Assembly (NCBI GenBank): GCA_946478675.1 | Contig: CAMLEF010000125.1 | Span: forward strand, 1-11,437 | Origin: an uncultured Flavobacteriales bacterium | GTDB lineage: Bacteria; Bacteroidota; Bacteroidia; Palsa-965 | Reading direction: 5' to 3' | DNA length: 11,437 nt | Part shown: positions 5,002-11,437 of the stretch, in pieces | Layout of the letters: each line of letters opens with the position of its first letter | Position numbering within the stretch: the first letter of the stretch is position 1 | Notes under the pieces: generated by a model | Databases searched by the model: none | Told to the model about the DNA's origin: nothing | What the model saw: only the letters and a program-made list of their open reading frames with translations | Translations under genes and position numbers: made by a program

Positions 5002-6663
5002 TTACTGCTGTAGCAGCACCTGGCGCGTCAGCTGGTCATTGCCGGCAGCGACGCGGATCATGTACATGCCGTTCGGCAGTGAAGAGAGATCGAGCGTCTG
5101 CTGTTGTTGTGCGACAACGCCGGAAGCGGATTGCAGCACCGTTTCGCCGAGCAGGTTCACCACGCTGATCGTGATGACTTCGGGTTGCTGCAGCTGCACG
5201 TTGACCTGCAGCGGGCCGCTGGACGGGTTCGGGAAGATGGAAACCGTAGCGTCGCCGCTGTTCACGGTAATGCCGCTCAGCGTGCCGATGGTGACGGTTT
5301 GGGTGAGAGCGCAGCCGTTGGCGTCGGTAACGATGCAGGTGTAGGTGCCCGCGTCGAGGCCGGTTGCGGTTGCTGACGTGCCGCCGCTCGGCGCCCAGGA
5401 GTACGTGTAGCCGGGTGTGCCGCCGGAAATGGTTACCGTAGCGGAACCGTCGTTGGCTGCTGAGCTGGATTCATCGGTGCCGGTGATGGTTCCCGTTAAT
5501 GCGGGCGGTTCGGTGATGGTGCCGGAATCCATGACGGTGCAGTATTCGGAGTCGGAGACGAATACGACGTACTGACCGGCAAGGCCCATGGTGGTTTGCG
5601 TGGTCGCGGAGTTCGGCGCCCAGATGTAGGTAATCATGCCGCCGCCGCCGGTGACGTTTGCCGTTGCGGTGCCGTTCGGGCTGCCGTTGCAGGTGGCCGG
5701 GGTCGTCGTTACGCTGACGGAAAGCGGCGCTGTTCCCGAAGGGAAAATGGTTGCAGCAGGAGCAACAGTGCCCGAGCCGGAAATGCTGTTGTAGTCGATG
5801 CGGACGTAACCGTCGGAGCCGTTGGCGCCACCGCCGTAATACGGGTTGCCGGATACCATGGAAGCGCCGCCGACTCCGCCTGCTGCGCTGATGATGCCGT
5901 TGTTGGTGAAGGAGGGAGCCACGATCCAGAGTGCGCCACCCGAGCCGCCGCCGCCACCGCCGCAGTTGCCGGTGCCGTCGCTGCCGCCGTTGCCGCCTTT
6001 GGCCGAGATCATGCCCGAAGCGCCGATGGTGATGGAAACTGCCGACTGAAGCGTGAGGTAACCACCGCCCGCGCCGCCGCCGCCACCGCCGCAGGAGTAG
6101 CCGCCGGAGCCGCCGCCACCGCCGGAACCGGCGTACGTGTACGAGAGATAGTTGTTGCCGTATGACGGGCCGCCATAGCCGCCGGTCGACATGCCGGAAG
6201 AATCGCCGTAGGTTGCGAAGCCGCCGCCACCGCCGCCGCTCCAGTCCATGCCGTGCGTGTTGTAGCCGCCGTTGCCGAGGCCGTCGATGCCGGGAATCGG
6301 GCCGGTAGAGCTGCTGTAAGCGCCGTCGCCGCCGTTGTCGCCGCCTGCTACGCCGATGCCACCGATGCCGTACGTGTTGGAGGTAACACCGTCAGCGCCG
6401 TTGCCGCCGTCGGCCTGCAGCGTGCCGTCGATGGTGACTGCGCCGGTGCAGTGAATGATGAGTGGCTGGTTGCCGGTTGCTGCAACGGTTACGCCGGAGT
6501 TGATGGTGAACGTGGTGAAGTTGTAGGTGCCGCCGGCGAGCGTGGTGTTGGACGTGGCCGTGAAGGCGCCGTCAATCCCGGTGCCGCCGGTCCAGCAGGT
6601 TTGCGCGGCGAGCGGTAAGGCTGCCGGGGCGAGGGTAAGAAGCGTGAGGTAGAGTTTTTTCAT
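5002..6663 (-). CDS. Glycine-rich T9SS surface protein with SprB-like repeats
   Basis: This is a 553-residue predicted surface protein. Residues 1-20 are a signal peptide (cleavage likely at LAA-Q). Residues of about 30-85 are Thr/Gly-rich, with an AVTIDGTLQADGG stretch suggestive of a beta-helix start. Residues of about 85-300 are extremely Gly-rich, with several runs of five to seven glycines mixed with Ser, Tyr and Asn. Two SprB-like repeats follow (about 314-386 and 389-459), each with a TYxW block and a VxDxxxC block near the end. Residues of about 474-553 are a T9SS type A sorting domain with FPNP at 477-480 and LPNGMYMIRV. SprB repeats are known from gliding adhesins of Flavobacterium, but the protein is far smaller than SprB, so an adhesin or matrix role is only inferred. 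Its coding strand opposes its T9SS neighbour. Confidence 0.87.
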   Translation of the reverse strand: MKKLYLTLLTLAPAALPLAAQTCWTGGTGIDGAFTATSNTTLAGGTYNFTTFTINSGVTVAATGNQPLIIHCTGAVTIDGTLQADGGNGADGVTSNTYGIGGIGVAGGDNGGDGAYSSSTGPIPGIDGLGNGGYNTHGMDWSGGGGGGFATYGDSSGMSTGGYGGPSYGNNYLSYTYAGSGGGGGSGGYSCGGGGGGAGGGYLTLQSAVSITIGASGMISAKGGNGGSDGTGNCGGGGGGSGGALWIVAPSFTNNGIISAAGGVGGASMVSGNPYYGGGANGSDGYVRIDYNSISGSGTVAPAATIFPSGTAPLSVSVTTTPATCNGSPNGTATANVTGGGGMITYIWAPNSATTQTTMGLAGQYVVFVSDSEYCTVMDSGTITEPPALTGTITGTDESSSAANDGSATVTISGGTPGYTYSWAPSGGTSATATGLDAGTYTCIVTDANGCALTQTVTIGTLSGITVNSGDATVSIFPNPSSGPLQVNVQLQQPEVITISVVNLLGETVLQSASGVVAQQQQTLDLSSLPNGMYMIRVAAGNDQLTRQVLLQQ

Positions 6664-6681
6664 TTAGCGAGTGATTTTCGG

Positions 6682-6689
6682 GAAAGGTA
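6682..6689 (-). promoter_or_regulatory. Candidate -7 promoter element of the glycine-rich gene
   Basis: The minus strand reads TACCTTTC, one mismatch from TAnnTTTG, 18 bases before the ATG at 6663. No clear -33 element is seen. The evidence is motif and position only. Confidence 0.35.
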
Positions 6690-6726
6690 GGGAATGTAAC
6701 GGTGTGGCGGATTGTGTGCTTTTTTT

Positions 6727-6817
6727 GCGCCAGGGATAGTAGCGGATACCCCGCAGCGGCAGAGGTGGCGGGAAGGGCGAGGAGTAGGAGCGGATAGCCC
6801 GGCCCGGAGGGAGGCGC
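6727..6817 (-). repeat. GC-rich element with duplicated TATCCGCT motif
   Basis: On the minus strand two related 20-nt units occur at 6800-6781 and 6752-6733, both fitting GGnTATCCGCTnCTA and matching at 16 of 20 positions. They are separated by a GC-rich spacer, and short complementary ends (GCGCC at 6727-6731 and GGCGC at 6813-6817) could close the whole element. It fills the middle of the 320-base spacer between the glycine-rich gene and leuS. I recall similar dispersed elements in Bacteroidota spacers but cannot confirm it. Whether it is a structured RNA, a mobile repeat or a regulatory site is open. Confidence 0.5.
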
Positions 6818-6878
6818 CCGGAAAATAGTACGTGCAATGATTTGACTGTTGTGCTTCGATGGGAGTGTGGCAATTGAC

Positions 6879-6905
6879 CACTTAAGACACTTAAGGCACT
6901 TTAGA
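6879..6905. repeat. Three tandem 9-nt repeats
   Basis: Three head-to-tail units, CACTTAAGA, CACTTAAGG and CACTTTAGA, occupy 6879-6905. A second run of repeated CCGCAACT / CCGCAC words follows at about 6911-6937, immediately upstream of the leuS promoter-like element. They could be binding sites or simple dispersed repeat fragments. Confidence 0.7.
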
Positions 6906-6945
6906 CGCACCCCGCAACTCCGCACCCCCGCAACTTCCCTTTTCG

Positions 6946-6953
6946 TAAATTCG
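6946..6953 (+). promoter_or_regulatory. Candidate -7 promoter element of leuS
   Basis: TAAATTCG differs from TAnnTTTG at one position and lies 30 bases before the leuS ATG. It is preceded by TTTTCG, as is the ftsX element. No clear -33 TTG is visible and there is no sign of a T-box leader or attenuator in the short 5' region. Confidence 0.45.
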
Positions 6954-6983
6954 CGATCCTAACGAATACCAGCTGACGTTTTT

Positions 6984-9938
6984 ATGGAATACGATTTCCG
7001 CACGATCGAGAAAAAGTGGCAAGAGGAATGGCGCAAGAACCGCACCTATGAAGTGGCGAATACGAGCGACAAGCCGAAATATTATGTGCTTGATATGTTC
7101 CCTTATCCTTCGGGAGCGGGGCTGCATGTGGGGCATCCGCTCGGGTACATTGCTTCGGATATCGTGGCGCGTTACAGGCGGCTGAGCGGGTTTCACGTGC
7201 TGCACCCGATGGGCTTCGATTCGTTCGGGCTTCCGGCGGAACAGTACGCGATACAGACGGGACAGCATCCGGCGAAAACGACGGAAGACAATACGAAACG
7301 TTACCGCGAGCAGCTGGATAAAATTGGTCTTTCGTTCGACTGGAGCCGCGAGGTGCAGACGAGTGATCCTTCGTACTACATATGGACGCAGTGGATCTTT
7401 CTGCAGCTGTTCGGCTCGTGGTACAATTGCCAGTCGAAAAAAGCGGAGCCGATCGAAACGCTGATCGCTGTTTTTGAAAAAGAAGGTTTTAAGGGTGAAG
7501 CGCATCGTGTGCTCACCGGCGATATCGAGCAGGATGTGCAGCCGTTCTCTGCGGCGGAGTGGAACGATTTTTCGGAGAAAGAGAAGAGCGACGTGCTGAT
7601 GAATTTCCGTCTCGCGTACCTCGGCGAAGCGTGGGTGAACTGGTGCCCGGCATTGGGAACGGTGCTCGCGAATGACGAAGTGAAAGACGGCGTGTCGGAG
7701 CGCGGCGGTTATCCCGTGGAGAGAAAACGTATGCCGCAATGGAGCATGCGCATCACGTCGTATGCAGACCGGTTGCTCAATGATCTCGACGGCATCGACT
7801 GGAGCGAATCGATTAAGGAAGCGCAACGCAACTGGATCGGTCGTTCGGAAGGTTCCAGTTTAAAGTTTAAAGTTTCGGGCGCTGATGAATTCATCGAAGT
7901 GTTTACGACGCGGCCGGATACGGTGTTCGGCGTTTCGTTCGTGACGCTGGCTCCCGAGCATGAACTGGTGGCGAAGATCACGACGGCGGAACACAAAAAG
8001 GCGGTGGAGGAATACGTGACGATGGCGAAGAACCGCAGCGAGCGCGAGCGTATGGCCGACGTGAAAAAGATCACGGGGCAATTTACCGGCGCTTACGTGG
8101 AGCATCCGTTCACCGGCGATAAGGTCCCGGTGTGGATCGGCGATTACGTGCTGGCGGGTTACGGCACGGGCGCGGTGATGGCCGTTCCTGCGCACGACTC
8201 GCGCGACTATGCGTTTGCGAAACATTTTGCGCTGCCGATCAAAGAGGTGGTAGCGGGCGGCGACGTGACGAAGGAGTCGTACGATGCGAAAGAAGGAAAA
8301 CTGATCAACTCCGATTTCCTGAACGGCCTCGACGTGAAAGACGCGGTGAAACGTGCGATCGCTGAAATTGAAAAGCGCGGGCTCGGCCAGGGGAAAGTGA
8401 ATTTCCGCTTGCGCGATGCGGCGTTCGGTCGCCAGCGTTACTGGGGCGAGCCGATCCCGATCTATTACAAAGACGGCATTCCGCATCCGCTGCCGGAGAG
8501 TGAATTGCCGCTGGTGTTGCCGGAGATCGACAAGTTCCAGCCGACGGAAACGGGCGAGCCGCCGCTGGGCCGCGCGAAGGATTGGAAATACAAAGGACAA
8601 TACGAATACGAATTGACGACGATGCCGGGCTGGGCGGGTTCCAGCTGGTATTACCTGCGTTACATGGATCCGAAGAACGAAAAGGAATTTGTGTCGCAGG
8701 ATGCGGTGAACTACTGGCAGAACGTCGATCTGTATTTGGGCGGCGCGGAACATGCGACGGGGCATTTGCTCTACGTGCGTTTCTGGACGAAGTTTTTGAA
8801 TGACCGCGGTTGGATCCCGGTGATTGAGCCGGCGCAGAAGCTGATTAACCAGGGGATGATCCAGGGAGTAAGTGAGCGAATTTTAATGGTCAAAGACAAA
8901 TCTGTTCTTGTGCATTTTAAGGGTCTGTATAATGATCCTCTTCCTGAGCAAATTGACGGGCCGATCTTTGTTACTCCCGAATTGGTAAATAGACCCTACA
9001 ACATTTTCACTGGTCAAATTAGAACAGTTGACGACATTGATTTCGATGAAAGATTTGAGGGGAAGTTTACATTGGTCAACGTTGATGTGAGCCTAACTTC
9101 AACAAGATTATCTGAATCGGATAATGTCTGTGTAGACATCCCAAACTTCATTAAGTGGAGAAATGAATTTGCTAATGCTTATTTCTTAACTCGCGATGGA
9201 TATTGGTACAACGGAGTGTTTAATTCTGACAATGGAAATGATAAAATAATTACAATTCCTGCTGTCGAAAAAATGTCGAAGTCGAAGTACAACGTCGTCA
9301 CTCCCGACGACATCTGCAGCGACTACGGCGCCGACACGCTTCGTCTTTACGAAATGTTCCTTGGTCCGCTGGAGCAGCACAAGCCCTGGAACACGAACGG
9401 CATTACCGGCGTACACGGCTTCCTGAAACGATTCTGGCGTTTATTCGAAAACCTCAACGACGAAACGCCGGCGGATGCGGAACTGAAAGTGCTGCACCGC
9501 ACGCTGAAGAAGATCAAAGAAGACATCGAGCGTTATTCGTTCAATACGTGCGTGAGCCAGTTCATGATCGCCACGAACGAGCTGATGGAGTTGAAATGCC
9601 ACAAGCGCGCTGTGCTCGAGCCGCTGGTCATCGCGCTGTCGCCGTTCGCGCCGCACATCGCGGAGGAGCTCTGGGCATTGCTCGGTCATCACGACATGAG
9701 CGTCACGCAAGCCACGTTCCCTTCGATCAACGAAAAGTATCTCGTCGACGACAGCTATTCGTACCCGGTGCAGGTGAACGGCAAAGTACGTTTCAACTTC
9801 ACCGCGTCGCTGGAATTGTCTGCTGCGGAGATCGAGAAGGAAGTGCTTTCTTCCGAAGAAGCGCAGAAGTGGCTGGAAGGCAAAACGCCGAAGAAGGTGA
9901 TCGTGGTGCCAAAGCGAATTGTGAATATTGTTGTGTGA
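6984..9938 (+). CDS. leuS: Leucyl-tRNA synthetase (class I) with atypical insert
   Basis: LeuRS charges tRNA-Leu with leucine in the cytoplasm. The 984-residue product has the class I signatures HVGH (48-51) and KMSKS (763-767). It also has an editing (CP1) domain with TTRPDT (308-313) and [15 protein letters not shown] (394-408, D405 being the conserved editing aspartate position), a RYWGEPIP block at 485-492, the [15 protein letters not shown] block near 550, and an anticodon-binding and C-terminal region to [15 protein letters not shown]. The frame is open throughout. It is longer than the roughly 860 residues of the E. coli enzyme. Part of the excess lies in the leucine-specific domain between QG628 and KMSKS, 134 residues whose codon use and GC differ sharply from the rest. 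All catalytic motifs are intact, so it should be functional. Confidence 0.97.
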   Translation: MEYDFRTIEKKWQEEWRKNRTYEVANTSDKPKYYVLDMFPYPSGAGLHVGHPLGYIASDIVARYRRLSGFHVLHPMGFDSFGLPAEQYAIQTGQHPAKTTEDNTKRYREQLDKIGLSFDWSREVQTSDPSYYIWTQWIFLQLFGSWYNCQSKKAEPIETLIAVFEKEGFKGEAHRVLTGDIEQDVQPFSAAEWNDFSEKEKSDVLMNFRLAYLGEAWVNWCPALGTVLANDEVKDGVSERGGYPVERKRMPQWSMRITSYADRLLNDLDGIDWSESIKEAQRNWIGRSEGSSLKFKVSGADEFIEVFTTRPDTVFGVSFVTLAPEHELVAKITTAEHKKAVEEYVTMAKNRSERERMADVKKITGQFTGAYVEHPFTGDKVPVWIGDYVLAGYGTGAVMAVPAHDSRDYAFAKHFALPIKEVVAGGDVTKESYDAKEGKLINSDFLNGLDVKDAVKRAIAEIEKRGLGQGKVNFRLRDAAFGRQRYWGEPIPIYYKDGIPHPLPESELPLVLPEIDKFQPTETGEPPLGRAKDWKYKGQYEYELTTMPGWAGSSWYYLRYMDPKNEKEFVSQDAVNYWQNVDLYLGGAEHATGHLLYVRFWTKFLNDRGWIPVIEPAQKLINQGMIQGVSERILMVKDKSVLVHFKGLYNDPLPEQIDGPIFVTPELVNRPYNIFTGQIRTVDDIDFDERFEGKFTLVNVDVSLTSTRLSESDNVCVDIPNFIKWRNEFANAYFLTRDGYWYNGVFNSDNGNDKIITIPAVEKMSKSKYNVVTPDDICSDYGADTLRLYEMFLGPLEQHKPWNTNGITGVHGFLKRFWRLFENLNDETPADAELKVLHRTLKKIKEDIERYSFNTCVSQFMIATNELMELKCHKRAVLEPLVIALSPFAPHIAEELWALLGHHDMSVTQATFPSINEKYLVDDSYSYPVQVNGKVRFNFTASLELSAAEIEKEVLSSEEAQKWLEGKTPKKVIVVPKRIVNIVV
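8868..9260 (+). other. Compositionally foreign segment: LeuRS leucine-specific domain
   Basis: By hand count, 8871-9260 is about 36% GC (142 of 390), whereas the flanking 60-base blocks I counted are about 48-58%. Of seven Arg codons five are AGA, and only one of nine Leu codons is CTG, while CGT/CGC and CTG dominate the flanks. The segment encodes residues of about 629-759. These end just before KMSKS, where the leucine-specific domain is inserted in bacterial LeuRS. The second half (VNVDVSL ... [19 protein letters not shown]) resembles the normal Bacteroidota form of this domain; the first half is not familiar. The reading frame is kept at both edges. Horizontal replacement of this domain is the likely explanation; an assembly chimera is possible. 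Confidence 0.8.
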
Positions 9939-10025
9939 TCAATGTGCTAATTTGCTCTCCGATAGCTATCGGAGGGGTTAATGTGCTTTCCGATAGCAAT
10001 CGGAGGCGCACATCCCTCCCGCAAT

Positions 10026-10102
10026 AAACCGCCAAGTCGCAAAGGGCGCAAAGTTGTTAAGCTTTGCGCTTTTTTCTTTGCGTCTTTGCGCCTTTGCGGT
10101 TT
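10026..10102. repeat. Imperfect inverted repeat of AACCGC..GCGCAAAG type
   Basis: The arms at 10026-10053 and 10076-10102 are imperfect inverted copies, with AAACCGC outermost and several GCAAAG units inside; alignment needs a one-base gap. Repeats of the form GGCGCAAAGACGCAAAG are, from memory, dispersed in many bacterial genomes. The inner part overlaps the leuS terminator hairpin. Confidence 0.75.
10046..10075 (+). terminator. Intrinsic terminator of leuS
   Basis: A GCGCAAAG / CTTTGCGC stem (10046-10053 and 10062-10069) with an 8-nt loop is followed at once by six Ts (10070-10075). Two G-T pairs could extend the stem. It lies about 110 bases after the leuS stop. The minus strand lacks a T-run here, so it serves only the plus direction. 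Confidence 0.7.
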
Positions 10103-10131
10103 CCTTTTCGATCGGAGAGCAAATTAGCACA

Positions 10132-11349
10132 TTACTCCACCGTCCACCGAAACTCCTCCTGTAACAGCGGCAATTCCTCCAGCCTGATTTTTTTGCTGTG
10201 GATTTCCAGGTGGTCGTTGCCGAGCTTGCCGCGGAAGATGTAGCTGCTGTCGTTTCGCTTTACGTATTCCAGGTCGCTGCTGAGGTCGAGGATGAGCCGC
10301 CGGCGGGTGGTGTCGATGATGACGTCATGATCGGTGAACTGATCGTTTGCGTCCTGCGTGATGAAGTAGCTCATGCGGTGTACGAAGAAACGTTTCCAGT
10401 AATGCTCGTCGTTAGCGGAAAGCGTGTCGCCGTTGAAAATGAAGAGCTGCGTTTCATAAGCGCCGTGCATCGGTGGGCGCGGGAACTTATCGTCGTTGTA
10501 ATTGCCGATGCGAATGAACAGCGACAGGGCGTCGGCGAAGATGAAGGTGATGAGAACGGTTTTTGCGATTGGATAAAAACGTTTCCATTTTTCTTCGCGA
10601 TAAAACGGAGTATCAACGACAGCAGCCGTTGTTTTTCCCGCGAAGAAAAAAGCAAAGAGCCGTTTCGCCTGCGGCGCCAGCACCACAAAGCAAAGCAGCA
10701 GCAAAAACATCGAATACAATTTCACCGAAATGTCGAAGCCGAAATTGATCATGACAACGTTCAGCATCACGCCGGCAGAAACAATCGCGCCGACGAGCGT
10801 GGTGCGCCGGAAGAGCAGCAGCATTCCCGCGAAAACTTCCAGCGCGCCGGAGAAAACCGTGTAGGCATACGAGCTGCCCATCGCGCTCCAGTAAAGCGAC
10901 ATGCGATGCAATTGCCCGAGCGGCGTGTAGAGCAGATTCGGCTCCGGCCGGTAAAACTGCAGCTTGAAAATTTTATCGAATCCGTAAAACAGCAGCTGCA
11001 TCGCGAGGTAATAGCGCACGCCGGCGAAGAATAATGCACGCAGCTTCGGATACTCTTTTCTTCCGGCGAGCAACGTCCAAACGACGGAAAAGATCAGCGC
11101 GATGAGGGCGAGGTTGAAAACATGCACGTACGCCGCGGTGGAATCGGAAACGATTTTTCCTTCGGGAAATTCCGCATGAAAAAGATGCTCGGCTGTCCAG
11201 GCGGAAAGCGTTTCGGTGACGGGGCGACAGAAATTTCCGGTGTCCGGCAACAGCGCGTAGGGAAACGGGAAGGTGAGGAGGAACGCAGTGATGAAAACGA
11301 AGATGAATCGGAAAATGGCGTTTTGAAGAAGCGTCTGTTGTCGAATCAT
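10132..11349 (-). CDS. DoxX-like polytopic membrane protein with soluble C-terminal domain
   Basis: The product is 405 residues from the ATG at 11349. An upstream in-frame ATG at 11376 would add nine residues encoded inside a dispersed repeat, so the later start is preferred. About seven hydrophobic segments fill the first 280 or so residues. They include a block typical of DoxX-like proteins in Bacteroidota: GVRYYLAMQLLFYGFDKIFKLQF, then a YTVFSGALEVFAGMLLLFRRTTLVGA helix pair, and NFGFDISVKLYSMFLLL. The last 110 or so residues are soluble and beta-rich (HGAYETQLFIFNGDTL ... RFFVHRMSYF ... RLILDLSS ... SYIFRGKLGNDHLEIHSKKI ... EFRWTVE). I recall the same two-part layout in uncharacterised Bacteroidota proteins. 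The biochemical role is unknown; DoxX itself is a quinol oxidase subunit in Acidianus, but that function should not be transferred. Confidence 0.8.
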   Translation of the reverse strand: MIRQQTLLQNAIFRFIFVFITAFLLTFPFPYALLPDTGNFCRPVTETLSAWTAEHLFHAEFPEGKIVSDSTAAYVHVFNLALIALIFSVVWTLLAGRKEYPKLRALFFAGVRYYLAMQLLFYGFDKIFKLQFYRPEPNLLYTPLGQLHRMSLYWSAMGSSYAYTVFSGALEVFAGMLLLFRRTTLVGAIVSAGVMLNVVMINFGFDISVKLYSMFLLLLCFVVLAPQAKRLFAFFFAGKTTAAVVDTPFYREEKWKRFYPIAKTVLITFIFADALSLFIRIGNYNDDKFPRPPMHGAYETQLFIFNGDTLSANDEHYWKRFFVHRMSYFITQDANDQFTDHDVIIDTTRRRLILDLSSDLEYVKRNDSSYIFRGKLGNDHLEIHSKKIRLEELPLLQEEFRWTVE

Positions 11350-11362
11350 CTTGTTGTTGGTT

Positions 11363-11425
11363 AACCACGGAGACACGGAGGCACGGAGTTTTGCAATTTC
11401 TCCGTGTCCCCGTGTCTCCGTTGTT
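11363..11425. repeat. Inverted repeat of CACGGAGACACGGAG type
   Basis: The 26-nt arms at 11363-11388 and 11400-11425 match at 23 positions around an 11-nt loop. Each arm is itself built of CACGGAG-like units of 8-9 nt. It lies immediately upstream of the DoxX-like gene start on the minus strand and would be in its 5' leader or promoter region. Similar units are, as I recall, dispersed in Bacteroidota and other genomes. No promoter motif was found around it. Confidence 0.85.
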
Positions 11426-11437
11426 CATTTTCTTTCT

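Larger units (their letters stand above)
9941..10133. repeat. Nested inverted repeats between leuS and the DoxX-like gene
   Basis: A perfect 23-nt inverted repeat (9941-9963 and 10111-10133, core GCTAATTTGCTCTCCGAT) bounds the spacer. Just inside the left arm is a perfect 18-nt palindrome (9957-9974), and a degenerate copy follows at 9989-10004 with one mismatched pair. The left arm begins two bases after the leuS stop, and the right arm overlaps the DoxX-like gene stop (10132-10134). The same word set recurs next to the truB stop (562-612). Confidence 0.85.

Noticed and set aside
5596..6165. Plus-strand Ala/Gly/Arg-rich frame opposite the glycine-rich gene
   Set aside because: It is a by-product of CCGCCG-type repeats encoding polyglycine on the minus strand; the minus frame has a signal peptide, SprB-like repeats and a sorting domain.
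6954..6983. T-box or leucine-responsive leader before leuS
   Set aside because: The stretch between the promoter-like element and ATG is about 30 bases, too short for a T-box, and there is no leader peptide with leucine codons.
6891..8765. Long minus-strand frames (311 and 301 codons) opposite leuS
   Set aside because: leuS is conserved across the whole stretch; the antisense products are Arg/His/Phe-rich with no motif and no promoter or conserved start.
8868..9260. Intein, intron or pseudogenising insertion in leuS
   Set aside because: The frame stays open, there are no intein splicing motifs, and the encoded sequence includes recognisable leucine-specific-domain blocks at the expected place.
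11350..11376. Upstream ATG at 11376 as start of the DoxX-like gene
   Set aside because: The nine extra residues are encoded inside the CACGGAG-type dispersed repeat; the ATG at 11349 begins a normal basic N-terminus before the first helix.

Overview
The window looks like the chromosome of a fairly GC-rich member of the Bacteroidota, probably an uncultured environmental one. The evidence is a ftsX / DUF3098 / uppP / truB gene run that I know from this phylum, two secreted proteins with C-terminal type IX secretion (T9SS type A) sorting domains, SprB-type repeats in one of them, promoter-like TAnnTTTG variants instead of Shine-Dalgarno-led starts, and intergenic spaces full of short inverted repeats. 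No phage, plasmid, transposase, CRISPR array, tRNA or rRNA gene was seen.

Layout. 1-609: two near-identical 69-nt hairpin repeats on either side of a small three-helix membrane protein gene (+). 610-3436: a minus-strand operon read ftsX, DUF3098 gene, uppP, truB, covering cell division, envelope lipid carrier recycling and tRNA modification; uppP and truB overlap by one base. 3437-3886: a 450-base divergent spacer made largely of inverted and direct repeats, with a perfect 22-bp hairpin. 3887-6663: two convergent T9SS cargo genes sharing a strong bidirectional terminator. One product is a 346-aa protein with a cleaved-adhesin/choice-of-anchor-J-like domain; the other is a 553-aa glycine-rich protein with two SprB-like repeats. 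6664-6983: a divergent spacer with a GC-rich repeated element and 9-nt tandem repeats. 6984-9938: leuS (+). 9939-10131: nested inverted repeats and an intrinsic terminator. 10132-11349: a DoxX-like polytopic membrane protein with a soluble C-terminal domain (-). 11350-11437: another inverted repeat.

How the genes work together. The ftsX operon and leuS are housekeeping genes. The two T9SS proteins are predicted cell-surface or secreted products, probably adhesive or structural, and may be accessory genes lying between ftsX and leuS. 

Two things stand out. First, the segment of leuS encoding the leucine-specific domain, just before KMSKS, has about 36% GC and foreign-looking codon use inside a gene of roughly 50-58% GC, which suggests a domain-scale recombination. 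Second, a shared element beginning TAATTTGCT and continuing into an 18-nt palindrome lies at or next to the stop codons of truB and leuS, and its core (without the full palindrome) lies at the stop of the DoxX-like gene. It is in the same orientation relative to transcription each time, and all differences between the two full copies preserve the palindrome.
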